Shown here piece after piece: positions 1 to 7,534 of a stretch of DNA of 64,000 bases. The notes under the pieces are model-generated. The model saw only the letters and a program-made list of their open reading frames with translations. It made no database searches and had not been told where the DNA came from. Both the position numbers and the translations under genes were made by a program. Location: the NCBI GenBank assembly GCA_034421515.1, contig DAOUKH010000019.1, forward strand, positions 1 through 64,000, written 5' to 3'. Numbering within the stretch: the first letter of the stretch is position 1; every line of letters begins with the position of its first letter. This DNA is from DAOUKH01 sp034421515. GTDB lineage: Bacteria; Chloroflexota; Dehalococcoidia; SHYB01.

Positions 1-87
1 GGCCCCCTCCTCATCGGCCTCCTCGACGACCACACCAAACGCATCGCCAAGACCCCGGTCAAAGTGTTACCTATGTCCCCGGTCTAA
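1..87 (+). CDS. C-terminal fragment of unknown protein, possibly transposase
   Basis: The frame is open from the first base and stops at TAA 85-87, giving 28 residues that end in VLPMSPV. The fragment includes LLDDHTKR and is too short to name. Its last codons overlap the first of two near-identical 18-bp direct repeats (65-82 and 89-106), an arrangement seen at the ends of some insertion sequences where the transposase gene runs into the terminal repeat. That makes the tail of a mobile-element protein plausible, but this is inference. It could also be the end of an ordinary host gene. Sequence to the left of the window would settle it. Confidence 0.3.
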   Translation, partial: GPLLIGLLDDHTKRIAKTPVKVLPMSPV

Positions 88-106
88 CTGTCACCCATGT
101 GCCCGG
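65..106. repeat. Two 18-bp direct repeats
   Basis: TGTTACCTATGTCCCCGG (65-82) and TGTCACCCATGTGCCCGG (89-106) agree at 15 of 18 positions with a 24-bp period. They sit at the end of the truncated reading frame. They resemble repeated transposase-binding sites at an insertion-sequence terminus, but no partner end is visible here. Confidence 0.45.
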
Positions 107-123
107 CCCTTCAAGAGGGCCGG
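103..123. other. Hairpin after the truncated frame
   Basis: CCGGCCCT (103-110) and AGGGCCGG (116-123) form a perfect 8-bp stem with a 5-base loop. There is no U-tract, so it is not a convincing intrinsic terminator. It may belong to the possible mobile-element end. Confidence 0.4.
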
Positions 124-184
124 CAGGGTGGTCCCGCCACACCGCCCTTGACAACCCCCAACCCCCTCCCCTACCATAATCAAA

Positions 185-196
185 GAACATATGTTC
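185..196. promoter_or_regulatory. LexA/DinR-type SOS box
   Basis: GAACATATGTTC is a perfect 12-bp palindrome of the form GAAC-N4-GTTC, matching the core of the Gram-positive (DinR/LexA) SOS box. The next gene downstream is xseB, a DNA-repair nuclease subunit, 286 bp away. A second identical 12-mer lies at 57927-57938. LexA binding is inferred from motif identity only. Confidence 0.45.
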
Positions 197-480
197 CTAT
201 CCAGTGCGACCCCTGCGGGTTGCTAGGGCCATCCACCGGACTTGACGGAACGGTGGACGGATGGCGGGAGGTGGGCCCCTTGCCGGCAAGGGAGACCAGC
301 CTCCTGCGGGAATTGCGGAGACGGCACGGCTTACGGCTGCGCAAGGTTCTCCGTTGAGAGTAGAGGCGGGAGGGCGCCCTCCGGCGGCTACTCAGAGAGG
401 AAGGGGCGGCAGGGACTCGGCTCGCGGCCTCCGGCGAATGCTGGCGTTCTGGTGTGCGGAGGCGTTCGGGGCTAAGATAA
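197..480. other. Gene-free region rich in hairpins upstream of xseB
   Basis: No reading frame here looks coding. The stretch holds a 16-bp perfect palindrome CCCTTGCCGGCAAGGG (277-292). It also holds a larger hairpin with outer arms GAGTAG (358-363) and CTACTC (388-393) around a 14-bp perfect palindrome (369-382). It could be a structured leader of xseB, an unrecognised small RNA or mobile-element debris. It does not match SRP RNA, tmRNA, RNase P RNA or a riboswitch that I recognise. Confidence 0.35.
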
Positions 481-481
481 C

Positions 482-727
482 GTGGTGAGCGACGCCGAGA
501 CGGACACGCCGGATTTCGAGTCGGCCTTCCGGCAGTTGGAAGAGACCGTGCAAGCCCTGGAGAAGGGTGGCCTGACGCTGGCGGAAGCGACCTCGTTGTA
601 CGAACAAGGCATGGGTCTGGTGAAGGCCTGCTCGGAACGCCTCGACACGGCGGAGCTCCGCATCAAAGAGCTGCAGACGGCCTTCGTCGCTCGCACGGAG
701 ACGAGCGAGGACGACCCGGATGCGTGA
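482..727 (+). CDS. xseB: Exodeoxyribonuclease VII small subunit
   Basis: XseB binds the catalytic XseA subunit to form exonuclease VII, a cytoplasmic nuclease that degrades single-stranded DNA into oligonucleotides during repair. The 81-residue product has the family's size and pattern: FESAFRQLEETVQALEKG forms the first amphipathic helix, LTLAEATSLYEQGMGL the second, and an acidic tail follows. Two GTG codons (482 and 485) are possible starts and neither has a strong ribosome-binding site. The expected partner xseA is not in the window. The stop overlaps the upstream extension of the PHP gene frame, and the next gene's good start lies 29 bp further on, so co-transcription is likely. A LexA-like palindrome lies 286 bp upstream. 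Confidence 0.85.
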   Translation: MVSDAETDTPDFESAFRQLEETVQALEKGGLTLAEATSLYEQGMGLVKACSERLDTAELRIKELQTAFVARTETSEDDPDA

Positions 728-756
728 GGCGAACGCCCCATGAAGGAAAGAATGTG

Positions 757-1428
757 ATGCTGCGCGGCGACTTCCATATGCACACGTGGCGCTCCAGGGA
801 CTGCGGCACCCCGCCGAAGTCGTTGGTGAAGCGCGCGCTCAAGGTGGGCCTGTCGTGTATCGCGGTCACCGACCACAACGAGGTTGAGGGCGCGTTCGAG
901 GTCCGCGAGCTGGCCCCGCCGGAGCTCAGGGTCATCGTGGCCGAGGAGATCAAAACGCCGTTCGGCGAGATCACCGGGTTCTTCCTCAACGAACGCATCC
1001 CGCCGGGCCTCTCGCCGGTGGAGACGTGCCAGGCCATCAAGGAGCAGGGCGGCCTGGTCTCCATACCGCACCCCTACGACCGCGTACGCAACTCGCCGCT
1101 CGACGAGGATCAGATCGCCGGCGTCCTGCCCTACATCGACATCGTCGAGGTCTTCAACGCCCGCACCACCCTGGACCGCGACAACGAGCGCGCCAAGGCG
1201 TTCGCCGCGGAGCACGGCTTCGCCATGGGCGCGGGCAGCGACGCCCACTGCACCCTCGAGCTCGGCGCGGTAGCCGTCGTGATGCCGCCGTTCGAGGGCC
1301 CCGAGGGCTTCCTCGCCTCGCTGCGGGAAGCGACCATCGAGGGGCGGCGCTCCTCGCCGTTCGTCCACCTCGTCTCGACGGTCCACAAGGTGCGCTCGAA
1401 GTACCTGCGCTTCACCATACGCAACTAG
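757..1428 (+). CDS. PHP-domain metal-dependent phosphoesterase
   Basis: PHP proteins are TIM-barrel metallohydrolases that cleave phosphoesters using three metal ions. The 223-residue product shows the family's metal ligands in order: DFHMHT (residues 5-10), TDHNE (about 38-42), the central E in AEEIKTP, IPHP, and GSDAH near the C-terminal third. ATG 757 was chosen because AAGGAAAG lies 6-7 bases upstream. The frame is open further back to GTG 724, which would overlap xseB. Relatives include histidinol-phosphate phosphatase-like and nucleoside-3',5'-bisphosphate phosphatase-like enzymes; the substrate cannot be named here. It lies directly downstream of xseB in the same direction. Confidence 0.8.
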   Translation: MLRGDFHMHTWRSRDCGTPPKSLVKRALKVGLSCIAVTDHNEVEGAFEVRELAPPELRVIVAEEIKTPFGEITGFFLNERIPPGLSPVETCQAIKEQGGLVSIPHPYDRVRNSPLDEDQIAGVLPYIDIVEVFNARTTLDRDNERAKAFAAEHGFAMGAGSDAHCTLELGAVAVVMPPFEGPEGFLASLREATIEGRRSSPFVHLVSTVHKVRSKYLRFTIRN

Positions 1429-1459
1429 GCCGCCCCCGGCCGGAGGACGTGCAGCCCCC

Positions 1460-2260
1460 GTGTTTCGCATCGGTCTCTTCGCAACCGGACGGGGGCAGGG
1501 CTCGCTCCAACTCGTGACCGCGGTCCACGACGCCATCGAGGAAGGCCGCTTGCCCGCCCAGGTCGAGTTCGTCTTCAGCAACCGCGAGCCGGGCGAATTC
1601 GAGCCCACCGACCGCTTCTTTGAGGCGGTGCGCGGCTTCGGCTATCCGCTGGTGACCCGCTCCTTCCGCCGCTTCAAGGCCGCGCTGGGTGATGACAGCG
1701 ACGGCTGGCGGGTGAAGTACGACCGCGAGGTGATCGAGCTGCTAGCGCCCCACGCGCCCGACCTCTGCGTGCTCGCCGGCTACCTGCTCATCTTCAGCCC
1801 CGCCCTCTGCGAACGCTACACCGCGATCAACCTGCACCCGGCGGCGCCCGGCGGCCCTGTCGGCATGTGGCAAGAGGTGATCTGGCGGCTCATCGAAACC
1901 GGGGCGCCATCAAGCGGCAACATGATGCAGTCGGTGATCCCGGAGGTCGACCGCGGGCCCATCGTCACCTACTCGACCTTCCCCATCGCGGGCGGCGAGT
2001 TTGAGCCGCTGTGGGACGAGGTCAAGGGCCGGTCCGTCGAGGAGCTGCGAGGGGGGCCTGGGGAGTCGCTGCCGCTCTTCCGAGCGGTCCGCGGGGCGGG
2101 GACGGCCCGGGAGCGGCCGCTGGTGGTGGAGACCCTTCGGGCCTTCGCCCAGGGCCGCGTGCGGGTCGAGGGCGGCGCGGTGGTCGACGGGCAGGGACGC
2201 CCCATCGAGGGGTTGGACCTGACGGCAGAGATCGAGGCCGGGCTGCGAGGGCCGGGCTAG
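1460..2260 (+). CDS. PurN-like formyltransferase
   Basis: This 266-residue protein has the N-terminal Rossmann-like fold of glycinamide ribonucleotide formyltransferase (MFRIGLFATGRGQGS), a catalytic-loop equivalent NLHPAAPGGPVG (PurN has NIHPSLLP) and the later VIPEVDRGPI segment matching PurN's D-x-G-P motif. PurN transfers formyl from 10-formyl-THF to GAR in purine synthesis. Here the canonical HPSLLP is altered and the C-terminal 80 residues diverge, so it may act on another substrate. GTG 1460 is preceded by GGAGG at 1442-1446. It converges with clpX, and the two stops overlap by 4 bp (2257-2260). Confidence 0.65.
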   Translation: MFRIGLFATGRGQGSLQLVTAVHDAIEEGRLPAQVEFVFSNREPGEFEPTDRFFEAVRGFGYPLVTRSFRRFKAALGDDSDGWRVKYDREVIELLAPHAPDLCVLAGYLLIFSPALCERYTAINLHPAAPGGPVGMWQEVIWRLIETGAPSSGNMMQSVIPEVDRGPIVTYSTFPIAGGEFEPLWDEVKGRSVEELRGGPGESLPLFRAVRGAGTARERPLVVETLRAFAQGRVRVEGGAVVDGQGRPIEGLDLTAEIEAGLRGPG

Positions 2261-3564
2261 GCCGTCTTCTGCCGGTCGTGCTCGGCGACGGGGACTTCCT
2301 GCCCCGTGCCGGTCAGCAGCAGCGGGCGCCGCTTCCGCTCGATGCAGTCGGCGGTGATCACGCACTTGCGGACCTTGGGCATGGACGGGATTTCGTACAT
2401 CACGTCCATGAGGACCTCTTCGATGACGGTGCGGAGTCCGCGCGCGCCGGTCTTGCGGCTCATGGCCTCGCGGGCGGCGGCCTCGATGGCTTCGTCGTCG
2501 AAGACCAGCTCGACCTTGTCAAGCTGGAGCAGCCGCTGGTACTGCTTGGTGAGAGCGTTCTTGGGCTCGGTGAGGATGCGGATGAGCGAGTCTTCCGTCA
2601 GCGGGTCGAGGCTGCAGGCGATGGGGAGCCGCCCCACGAACTCGGGGATGAGGCCGAACTCGAGCAGGTCGTCCGGGATCATGTAGTCGAGGATGCGCTG
2701 GCGGTCGATGGCCTCGGGCTCCTCGCCGTCGGCGGTGCGGACCGCCGCTTTGAAGCCGAGGCTGGAGCTAAGGCCGGCGCGGCGGCTCACGATCTTGTCG
2801 AGACCCTCGAATGCGCCGCCGCAGACGAAAAGGATGTTGTCCGTCTTGATTTGGATGAATTCCTGGTAGGGATGCTTGCGGCCGCCCTGAGAGGGCACGT
2901 TCGCCGAGCAGCCTTCGATGATCTTGAGAAGTGCCTGCTGGACGCCCTCGCCGGAGACGTCGCGCGTGATCGAGGGGTTGGAGCCCTTGCGGGCGATCTT
3001 GTCGATCTCGTCGATATAGATGATGCCCCGCTCGGCGCGTTGGATATCCCAATCGGCGGCCTGTATAAGACGGAGGAGGATGTTCTCGACATCCTCCCCT
3101 ACGTAACCGGCTTCGGTCAGGCACGTGGCGTCGGCGATGGCAAAGGGCACGTCGAGGATGCGGGCGAGAGTCTGAGCGAGGAGCGTCTTGCCACAGCCGG
3201 TGGGCCCGACGAGCATGATGTTGCTCTTGTCGACCTCGACGTCGGCGCTGACGCCCTCGGGGCGGATGCGCTTGAAGTGGTTGTAGACGGCGACGCTGAG
3301 GACCTTCTTGGCCCGCTCCTGCCCGACGACGTATTCGCTGAGCTGGGAGTAGATCTGCTGGGGCGCGAGGTTGCCGATTGCGGTGGAGGACTTGGTCTCC
3401 GCGGCGGCGGGGGTCTCTTCGTCGATGATGCGCTGGCAGAGGCGCACGCATTCGTCGCAGATGTAGACCTTGCCGGGGCCGGCGATGAGGCGTTTAACTT
3501 GGTGCTGCTGCTTGCCGCAGAAAGAGCACTCGTACTGCGACCGTGACGATCGTCCTGCAGGCAT
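2257..3564 (-). CDS. clpX: ClpX, ATPase subunit of Clp protease
   Basis: ClpX is an AAA+ unfoldase that selects tagged substrates and threads them into ClpP. The 435 residues contain the N-terminal zinc-binding domain (C13, C16, C36, C39), Walker A GPTGCGKT (120-127), the GYVG pore loop (153-156), Walker B IIYIDEID (181-188), the RKH loop, and the sensor/box VII region GLIPEFVGRLP. Length is normal for the family. ATG 3564 has GGAGG about 10 bases upstream. It is last in a tig-clpP-clpX series on the minus strand, 50 bp after clpP, the classical arrangement. The stop overlaps the convergent formyltransferase gene by 4 bp. Confidence 0.97.
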   Translation of the reverse strand: MPAGRSSRSQYECSFCGKQQHQVKRLIAGPGKVYICDECVRLCQRIIDEETPAAAETKSSTAIGNLAPQQIYSQLSEYVVGQERAKKVLSVAVYNHFKRIRPEGVSADVEVDKSNIMLVGPTGCGKTLLAQTLARILDVPFAIADATCLTEAGYVGEDVENILLRLIQAADWDIQRAERGIIYIDEIDKIARKGSNPSITRDVSGEGVQQALLKIIEGCSANVPSQGGRKHPYQEFIQIKTDNILFVCGGAFEGLDKIVSRRAGLSSSLGFKAAVRTADGEEPEAIDRQRILDYMIPDDLLEFGLIPEFVGRLPIACSLDPLTEDSLIRILTEPKNALTKQYQRLLQLDKVELVFDDEAIEAAAREAMSRKTGARGLRTVIEEVLMDVMYEIPSMPKVRKCVITADCIERKRRPLLLTGTGQEVPVAEHDRQKTA

Positions 3565-3614
3565 TCGGGGTGGGCCTCCGTTTGTCGCTGCGCCGCGTTG
3601 CGCAGATACTCAGT

Positions 3615-4244
3615 CTACTGCGATTGCTGCGGGTCGGAAAGTACGTCGTCTACCAGACCATATTCCATGGCTTGCGGCGCGTCCAAATAAAAGTCGCGGT
3701 CCGAGTCCTGGGCGATTTTATCGTAACTCTGGCCGGTGTTGTTCGCCAAGATGTTCCGAATGACGTCCTGCATGCGCAGGATTTCCTTGGCGGCGATCTC
3801 GATGTCGGACGCCTGGCCCTGGGCCCCGCCCATGGCCTGGTGCATGTGGATCGTGGAGTTGGGAAGGGCGTAGCGCTTTCCCTTCGTTCCCGAGCTGAGG
3901 AGGACGGTGGCCATGCTGGCGCAGCTGCCGACGCAGATGGTGGCGACGTCGCAGCGCAGGAGCTTCATGGTGTCGTGGATGGCGAGGCCGGCGCTGATCA
4001 CGCCGCCCGGGCTGTTGATGTAAAGGCTGATGTCCTTCTCGGGGTCCTCGCGCTCGAGGTAGAGAAGCTGCGCGATGATGAGATTCGCGATCTGGTCTTG
4101 GATCGGCGTACCGAGGAAGACGATGCGCTCTTTGAGGAGCAGGGAATAGATGTCGAAGGCCCGCTCGCCGCGAGCGCTCTGCTCGATGACCATCGGGATG
4201 ATGTTGCTGGGCCAGGCGGCCTGGTGCTGAGGGCTCATCGTCAC
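3615..4244 (-). CDS. clpP: ClpP, proteolytic subunit of Clp protease
   Basis: ClpP is the serine peptidase that forms the tetradecameric degradation chamber used by ClpX and ClpC. The 209-residue product contains the catalytic triad Ser110 (GSCASMAT), His135 (IHMHQ) and Asp184 (SDRDFYL), plus the oligomerisation segment around INSPGG. Two starts compete: GTG 4244 and ATG 4238. The GTG is preferred because AGAAGGAG lies 8 bases before it, against 14 for the ATG. GTG 4244 gives a 4-base GTGA overlap with the tig stop, consistent with translational coupling. A short N-terminal propeptide is expected before the mature chain. Confidence 0.96.
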   Translation of the reverse strand: MTMSPQHQAAWPSNIIPMVIEQSARGERAFDIYSLLLKERIVFLGTPIQDQIANLIIAQLLYLEREDPEKDISLYINSPGGVISAGLAIHDTMKLLRCDVATICVGSCASMATVLLSSGTKGKRYALPNSTIHMHQAMGGAQGQASDIEIAAKEILRMQDVIRNILANNTGQSYDKIAQDSDRDFYLDAPQAMEYGLVDDVLSDPQQSQ

Positions 4245-5575
4245 GAAGTGGGCTCCTTCTCTTCCGCTGCCTCGTTGGGCGCGGCTTCCGTTTCGTCCTG
4301 CGTCATGATTTCCGCCAGGCGGTCGAGCGTCTTTCGGGTGAGGATTGTCTGCTCCATGCGCTGGCGGCTTTCGTCGGTATCGAAGATGCGCCGGAACTCT
4401 TCCTGGTACCCCGCGCCGGCGGAGCCGACGAGGGTCTCGACCTCGGCGTCGATCTCTTCGGGTTCGACCTCGATTTCCTCCGCGGTCCTGAGCTCGGAGG
4501 CGACGAGCGAGCGGACGATCCGGGCCCGCGCCGCCGGCTTCATCTCCTCGATGAGCTCTTCCTTCTCCTTGCCGAGGGCCTGCACGTAGGCGTCGACCGC
4601 GCCGGCGTCCGGAGCCGCCTGGCGGGCCTGCTGTTCGAGGAGGTGCTCGGCCTCGTGATCGACGAGCGTGGGAGGAAAGGCGACCTCGGCCGCCTCGATG
4701 AGCCGGTCGAGGGCGCGCTCGCGGAGACGCTCCTTGGCGGTGGCGGCCTCTCGCTCTTCGAGCCGTTCGCGCACGTGGCCGCGGAGGGCGGCGAGGTCTT
4801 CGAAGCCGTCCTCCACACCCTTGGCGAACTCGTCGTCGATCTCGGGGAGGTCCTTCGCCTTGATCTCCTTGACGGTGACGTTGAAGGCGAAGGAACGGCC
4901 GGCGAATTCCTTGCGCTCGTCGGACCCTTCAAACTCGATGGTGAACTGCTTCTCCGCGCCCGGATCGATGCCGACGAGGGCTTCCGAGAAGCCGGGGATG
5001 GGCCTGGATTCGCCCTCGGTGGGCCGGAACTGGGCGTCTTTCTGGTCGGCGATGGTCCGGCCGGCCTCTTCGATGACGGCGTCGAGGGTGACGAGGTCGC
5101 CGAGTTCGACGGCCCGCTCGACGGGTTCCCAAGGGGCCTCGTTGAAGCGGATGTCCTCGATGGCGCGCTCGACCTCATCGTCGTCCACCGCGACGGGCTC
5201 GGCCCCGATCCGCAGGGCGCGGTAGTCGCCGAGGTCGACGGTGGGGACGAGGGGGATGGTGGCTTTCCAGGCGACGGGGTCGACTCCGGAGACCTCGATG
5301 CTGGGAGTGCCGGCAGCCTCGATCTCCTGCTCCTCGATGGCCTTGCTCGTGGCGTCCGGGATGAGAAAGTTGAGGGCCTCTTCGAGAAGGGCTTCCTTGC
5401 CGACCCAGCGTTCGAGCATGGGAAGGGGCGCCTTGCCCTTACGGAAGCCGGGGATGCGGACGCGGCCGACGAGTTTCCGGTAGGCCTTCTTGCGGGATGC
5501 TTCAAGTTCCTCGGGGTCGGCCTCTATATCGAGGACAACCTGACGCTCGGGAAGCTGCTCGAGGGTAACTTTCAC
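4241..5575 (-). CDS. tig: Trigger factor chaperone
   Basis: Trigger factor binds the ribosome near the exit tunnel and shields nascent chains. Starting at GTG 5575 the 444-residue protein begins VKVTLEQLPERQ, the usual family N-terminus. It carries the ribosome-binding signature around GFRKGKAP, a divergent FKBP-like PPIase domain (roughly residues 130-230) and a long helical C-terminal chaperone domain. The frame is open upstream to 5653 but the extra 26 residues do not resemble the family. The ribosome-binding site before GTG 5575 is weak, so the start is probable rather than certain. It lies first in the tig-clpP-clpX group and overlaps clpP by 4 bp. Confidence 0.94.
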   Translation of the reverse strand: MKVTLEQLPERQVVLDIEADPEELEASRKKAYRKLVGRVRIPGFRKGKAPLPMLERWVGKEALLEEALNFLIPDATSKAIEEQEIEAAGTPSIEVSGVDPVAWKATIPLVPTVDLGDYRALRIGAEPVAVDDDEVERAIEDIRFNEAPWEPVERAVELGDLVTLDAVIEEAGRTIADQKDAQFRPTEGESRPIPGFSEALVGIDPGAEKQFTIEFEGSDERKEFAGRSFAFNVTVKEIKAKDLPEIDDEFAKGVEDGFEDLAALRGHVRERLEEREAATAKERLRERALDRLIEAAEVAFPPTLVDHEAEHLLEQQARQAAPDAGAVDAYVQALGKEKEELIEEMKPAARARIVRSLVASELRTAEEIEVEPEEIDAEVETLVGSAGAGYQEEFRRIFDTDESRQRMEQTILTRKTLDRLAEIMTQDETEAAPNEAAEEKEPTS

Positions 5576-5683
5576 GGCAGAAGGGCCTTGGACGGCGGGG
5601 GCTATCCCGCCAACCGTCCGATTAAGTATATCAACCGCCTTGATTTGCGCCAACGCTGGAAGAGGGGCGCCAACGGCGGGGGC

Positions 5684-7486
5684 CTAACCGCGCGGGCCGG
5701 GAGGCGGCTCCACGATGCGGAGGTGAAGGTCGCGAAGCTGGGCTTCGTCGACCGGCGAGGGCGCGTCCAACAGGAGGTCGGTGGCGGTTTGGGTCTTGGG
5801 GAAGGGGATGACCTCACGGATGGTCTCGGCTCCTGCGAGGAGCATGACGATGCGGTCGATGCCGGCGGCCATGCCGCCGTGGGGCGGCGTGCCGTACTCG
5901 AAGGCCCGGAGCAGGTGCCCGAACCGGGCCTCGATGTCGGCGGGGGCGTAGCCGAGCGCTGTGAACATGCGCTCCTGGAGCGACCGGTCGTGGATCCGGA
6001 TGCTGCCGCTGAGGAGCTCGACGCCCTGGGCCACGCAGTCATAGGCTCGGGCGCGGACCTTGCCCGGCTCGGTTTCGAGGAGGGCGGCGTCGTCGGGGTG
6101 GGGCGCGGTGAAGGGGTGGTGGAGGGCGTCCCACCGGCCTTCGTCTTCGTTCCATTCGACGAGCGGGAAGTCAACGACGAAGGCGAAGCCCATGGCGTTC
6201 TCGTCGATCATGCCGAGGCGGTGTCCCATCTCGACCCGCAACTGGGAGAGCGCGGTGTTGGCGACGGTTTCGTCGGCGGCCACGATGAGGACGAGGCCGT
6301 CCTTCCCGGCTCCGGTGCGCTCCGCCATGGTCCGCACCTGTTCCACGGTGAGGAACTTGGCCACGGGCGACTTGACGTCGTCGTCGGTGAGGTCGGCGGT
6401 CGGCGCGCCGATCCCGATAGGGACGAGGCCCTGCGCGCCGCGGATCTTCACGAACTCGATCAGCTCGTCGATCTGACGGCGGCTGTAGTCGGCGCAGCCG
6501 GGCGCGGCGAAGCCCTTGACCACGCCGCCGGCGTTGGCGACGTTCTTGAAGACGTTGAGGCCGGTCTCGCGGGCGACGTCGGTGAGGTCGGCGAGCTCCA
6601 TACCGAACCGGAGGTCGGGCTTCTCGGTGCCGAAGCGGTCCATGACCTCGGCGAAGCTGAGGCGGAGGAACGGGGTGACGACCTTCAGGTGCGGCGCGGT
6701 CTCGGCGACGAGCCCGGCGAAGAGGCCCTCGACGAGGTCGAGGATGTCGGCCTCCTCGACGAAGCTCATTTCGAGGTCGAGCTGGGTGAACTCGGGCTGG
6801 CGGTCGGCGCGCTGGTCTTCGTCGCGGAAGCAACGGGCGATCTGGTAGTAGCGCTCGAGGCCGGCGACCATGAGCAGCTGCTTGAGCTGCTGGGGCGATT
6901 GCGGGAGCGCGTAGAACTCGCCGGGGCTGAGCCGGCTGGGGACGAGGTAGTCGCGCGCGCCCTCAGGGGTGCTCTTGACGAGCACCGGGGTCTCGATTTC
7001 CCAGAAGCCGCGCTCGTCCAGGTAGTCGCGAATGAACTTGACGACCTTGCGGCGCAGCCCGAGGTTCGCCTGCATCCGCTCCTTGCGCAGGTCCAGATAG
7101 CGGTACTGCAGCCGCAGGGCCTCGTCGACATCGGCGTCTTCGTTGATGTTGAAGGGCGGCGTCTTCGCCTGGTTCAGGATGGTGAGCGACGCCGCGCCGA
7201 CCTCGACCTCGCCCGTGGCGAGCTTTGGGTTCTCCGTGCCCTCCGGGCGCGCTCCGACCGCTCCGGTGACCTGCACGACCCACTCGCCGCGGAGGTCTTG
7301 GGCCTGGGTGTGGGCTTCGGCGTCGGTCTCGGGGTTGAAGACGACCTGGACGACGCCGGAGCGGTCGCGCAGGTCGATGAAGGTGAGACCGCCGTGGTCG
7401 CGGCGCCGGTGCACCCAACCGGCAAGGGTGACGGTCTGTCCGGTGTGCGCGGGGCGAAGCTCACCGCAGCCATGGGTCTTGAGCAA
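5684..7486 (-). CDS. aspS: Aspartyl-tRNA synthetase, non-discriminating type
   Basis: AspRS charges tRNA-Asp, and in its non-discriminating form also tRNA-Asn, with aspartate. The 600-residue product has the OB-fold anticodon-binding domain (1-110), class II motif 2 (FRDEDQRADRQPEFTQ), the bacterial GAD insertion and motif 3 (GMAAGIDRIVMLLAG). Residue His31 (RRRDHGG) and the RPEGTEN loop match non-discriminating AspRS such as that of Pseudomonas aeruginosa; discriminating enzymes have Leu and a Lys-containing loop. gatB at 35632-37122 fits Asp-tRNA-Asn amidation. The gene sits 48 bp after ispE and has its own promoter at 7544-7572. Confidence 0.95.
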   Translation of the reverse strand: MLKTHGCGELRPAHTGQTVTLAGWVHRRRDHGGLTFIDLRDRSGVVQVVFNPETDAEAHTQAQDLRGEWVVQVTGAVGARPEGTENPKLATGEVEVGAASLTILNQAKTPPFNINEDADVDEALRLQYRYLDLRKERMQANLGLRRKVVKFIRDYLDERGFWEIETPVLVKSTPEGARDYLVPSRLSPGEFYALPQSPQQLKQLLMVAGLERYYQIARCFRDEDQRADRQPEFTQLDLEMSFVEEADILDLVEGLFAGLVAETAPHLKVVTPFLRLSFAEVMDRFGTEKPDLRFGMELADLTDVARETGLNVFKNVANAGGVVKGFAAPGCADYSRRQIDELIEFVKIRGAQGLVPIGIGAPTADLTDDDVKSPVAKFLTVEQVRTMAERTGAGKDGLVLIVAADETVANTALSQLRVEMGHRLGMIDENAMGFAFVVDFPLVEWNEDEGRWDALHHPFTAPHPDDAALLETEPGKVRARAYDCVAQGVELLSGSIRIHDRSLQERMFTALGYAPADIEARFGHLLRAFEYGTPPHGGMAAGIDRIVMLLAGAETIREVIPFPKTQTATDLLLDAPSPVDEAQLRDLHLRIVEPPPGPRG

Positions 7487-7534
7487 GGAGGGGCCTCCGG
7501 GAAGGCGTCGAGTCCGAGGCGGGTAGAACCCCGC

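Noticed and set aside
97..357. Hypothetical gene upstream of xseB
   Set aside because: Low-complexity translation, no ribosome-binding site, overlaps palindromes.
2011..3546. Plus-strand frame opposite clpX
   Set aside because: Shadow frame with no family similarity; clpX is certain.
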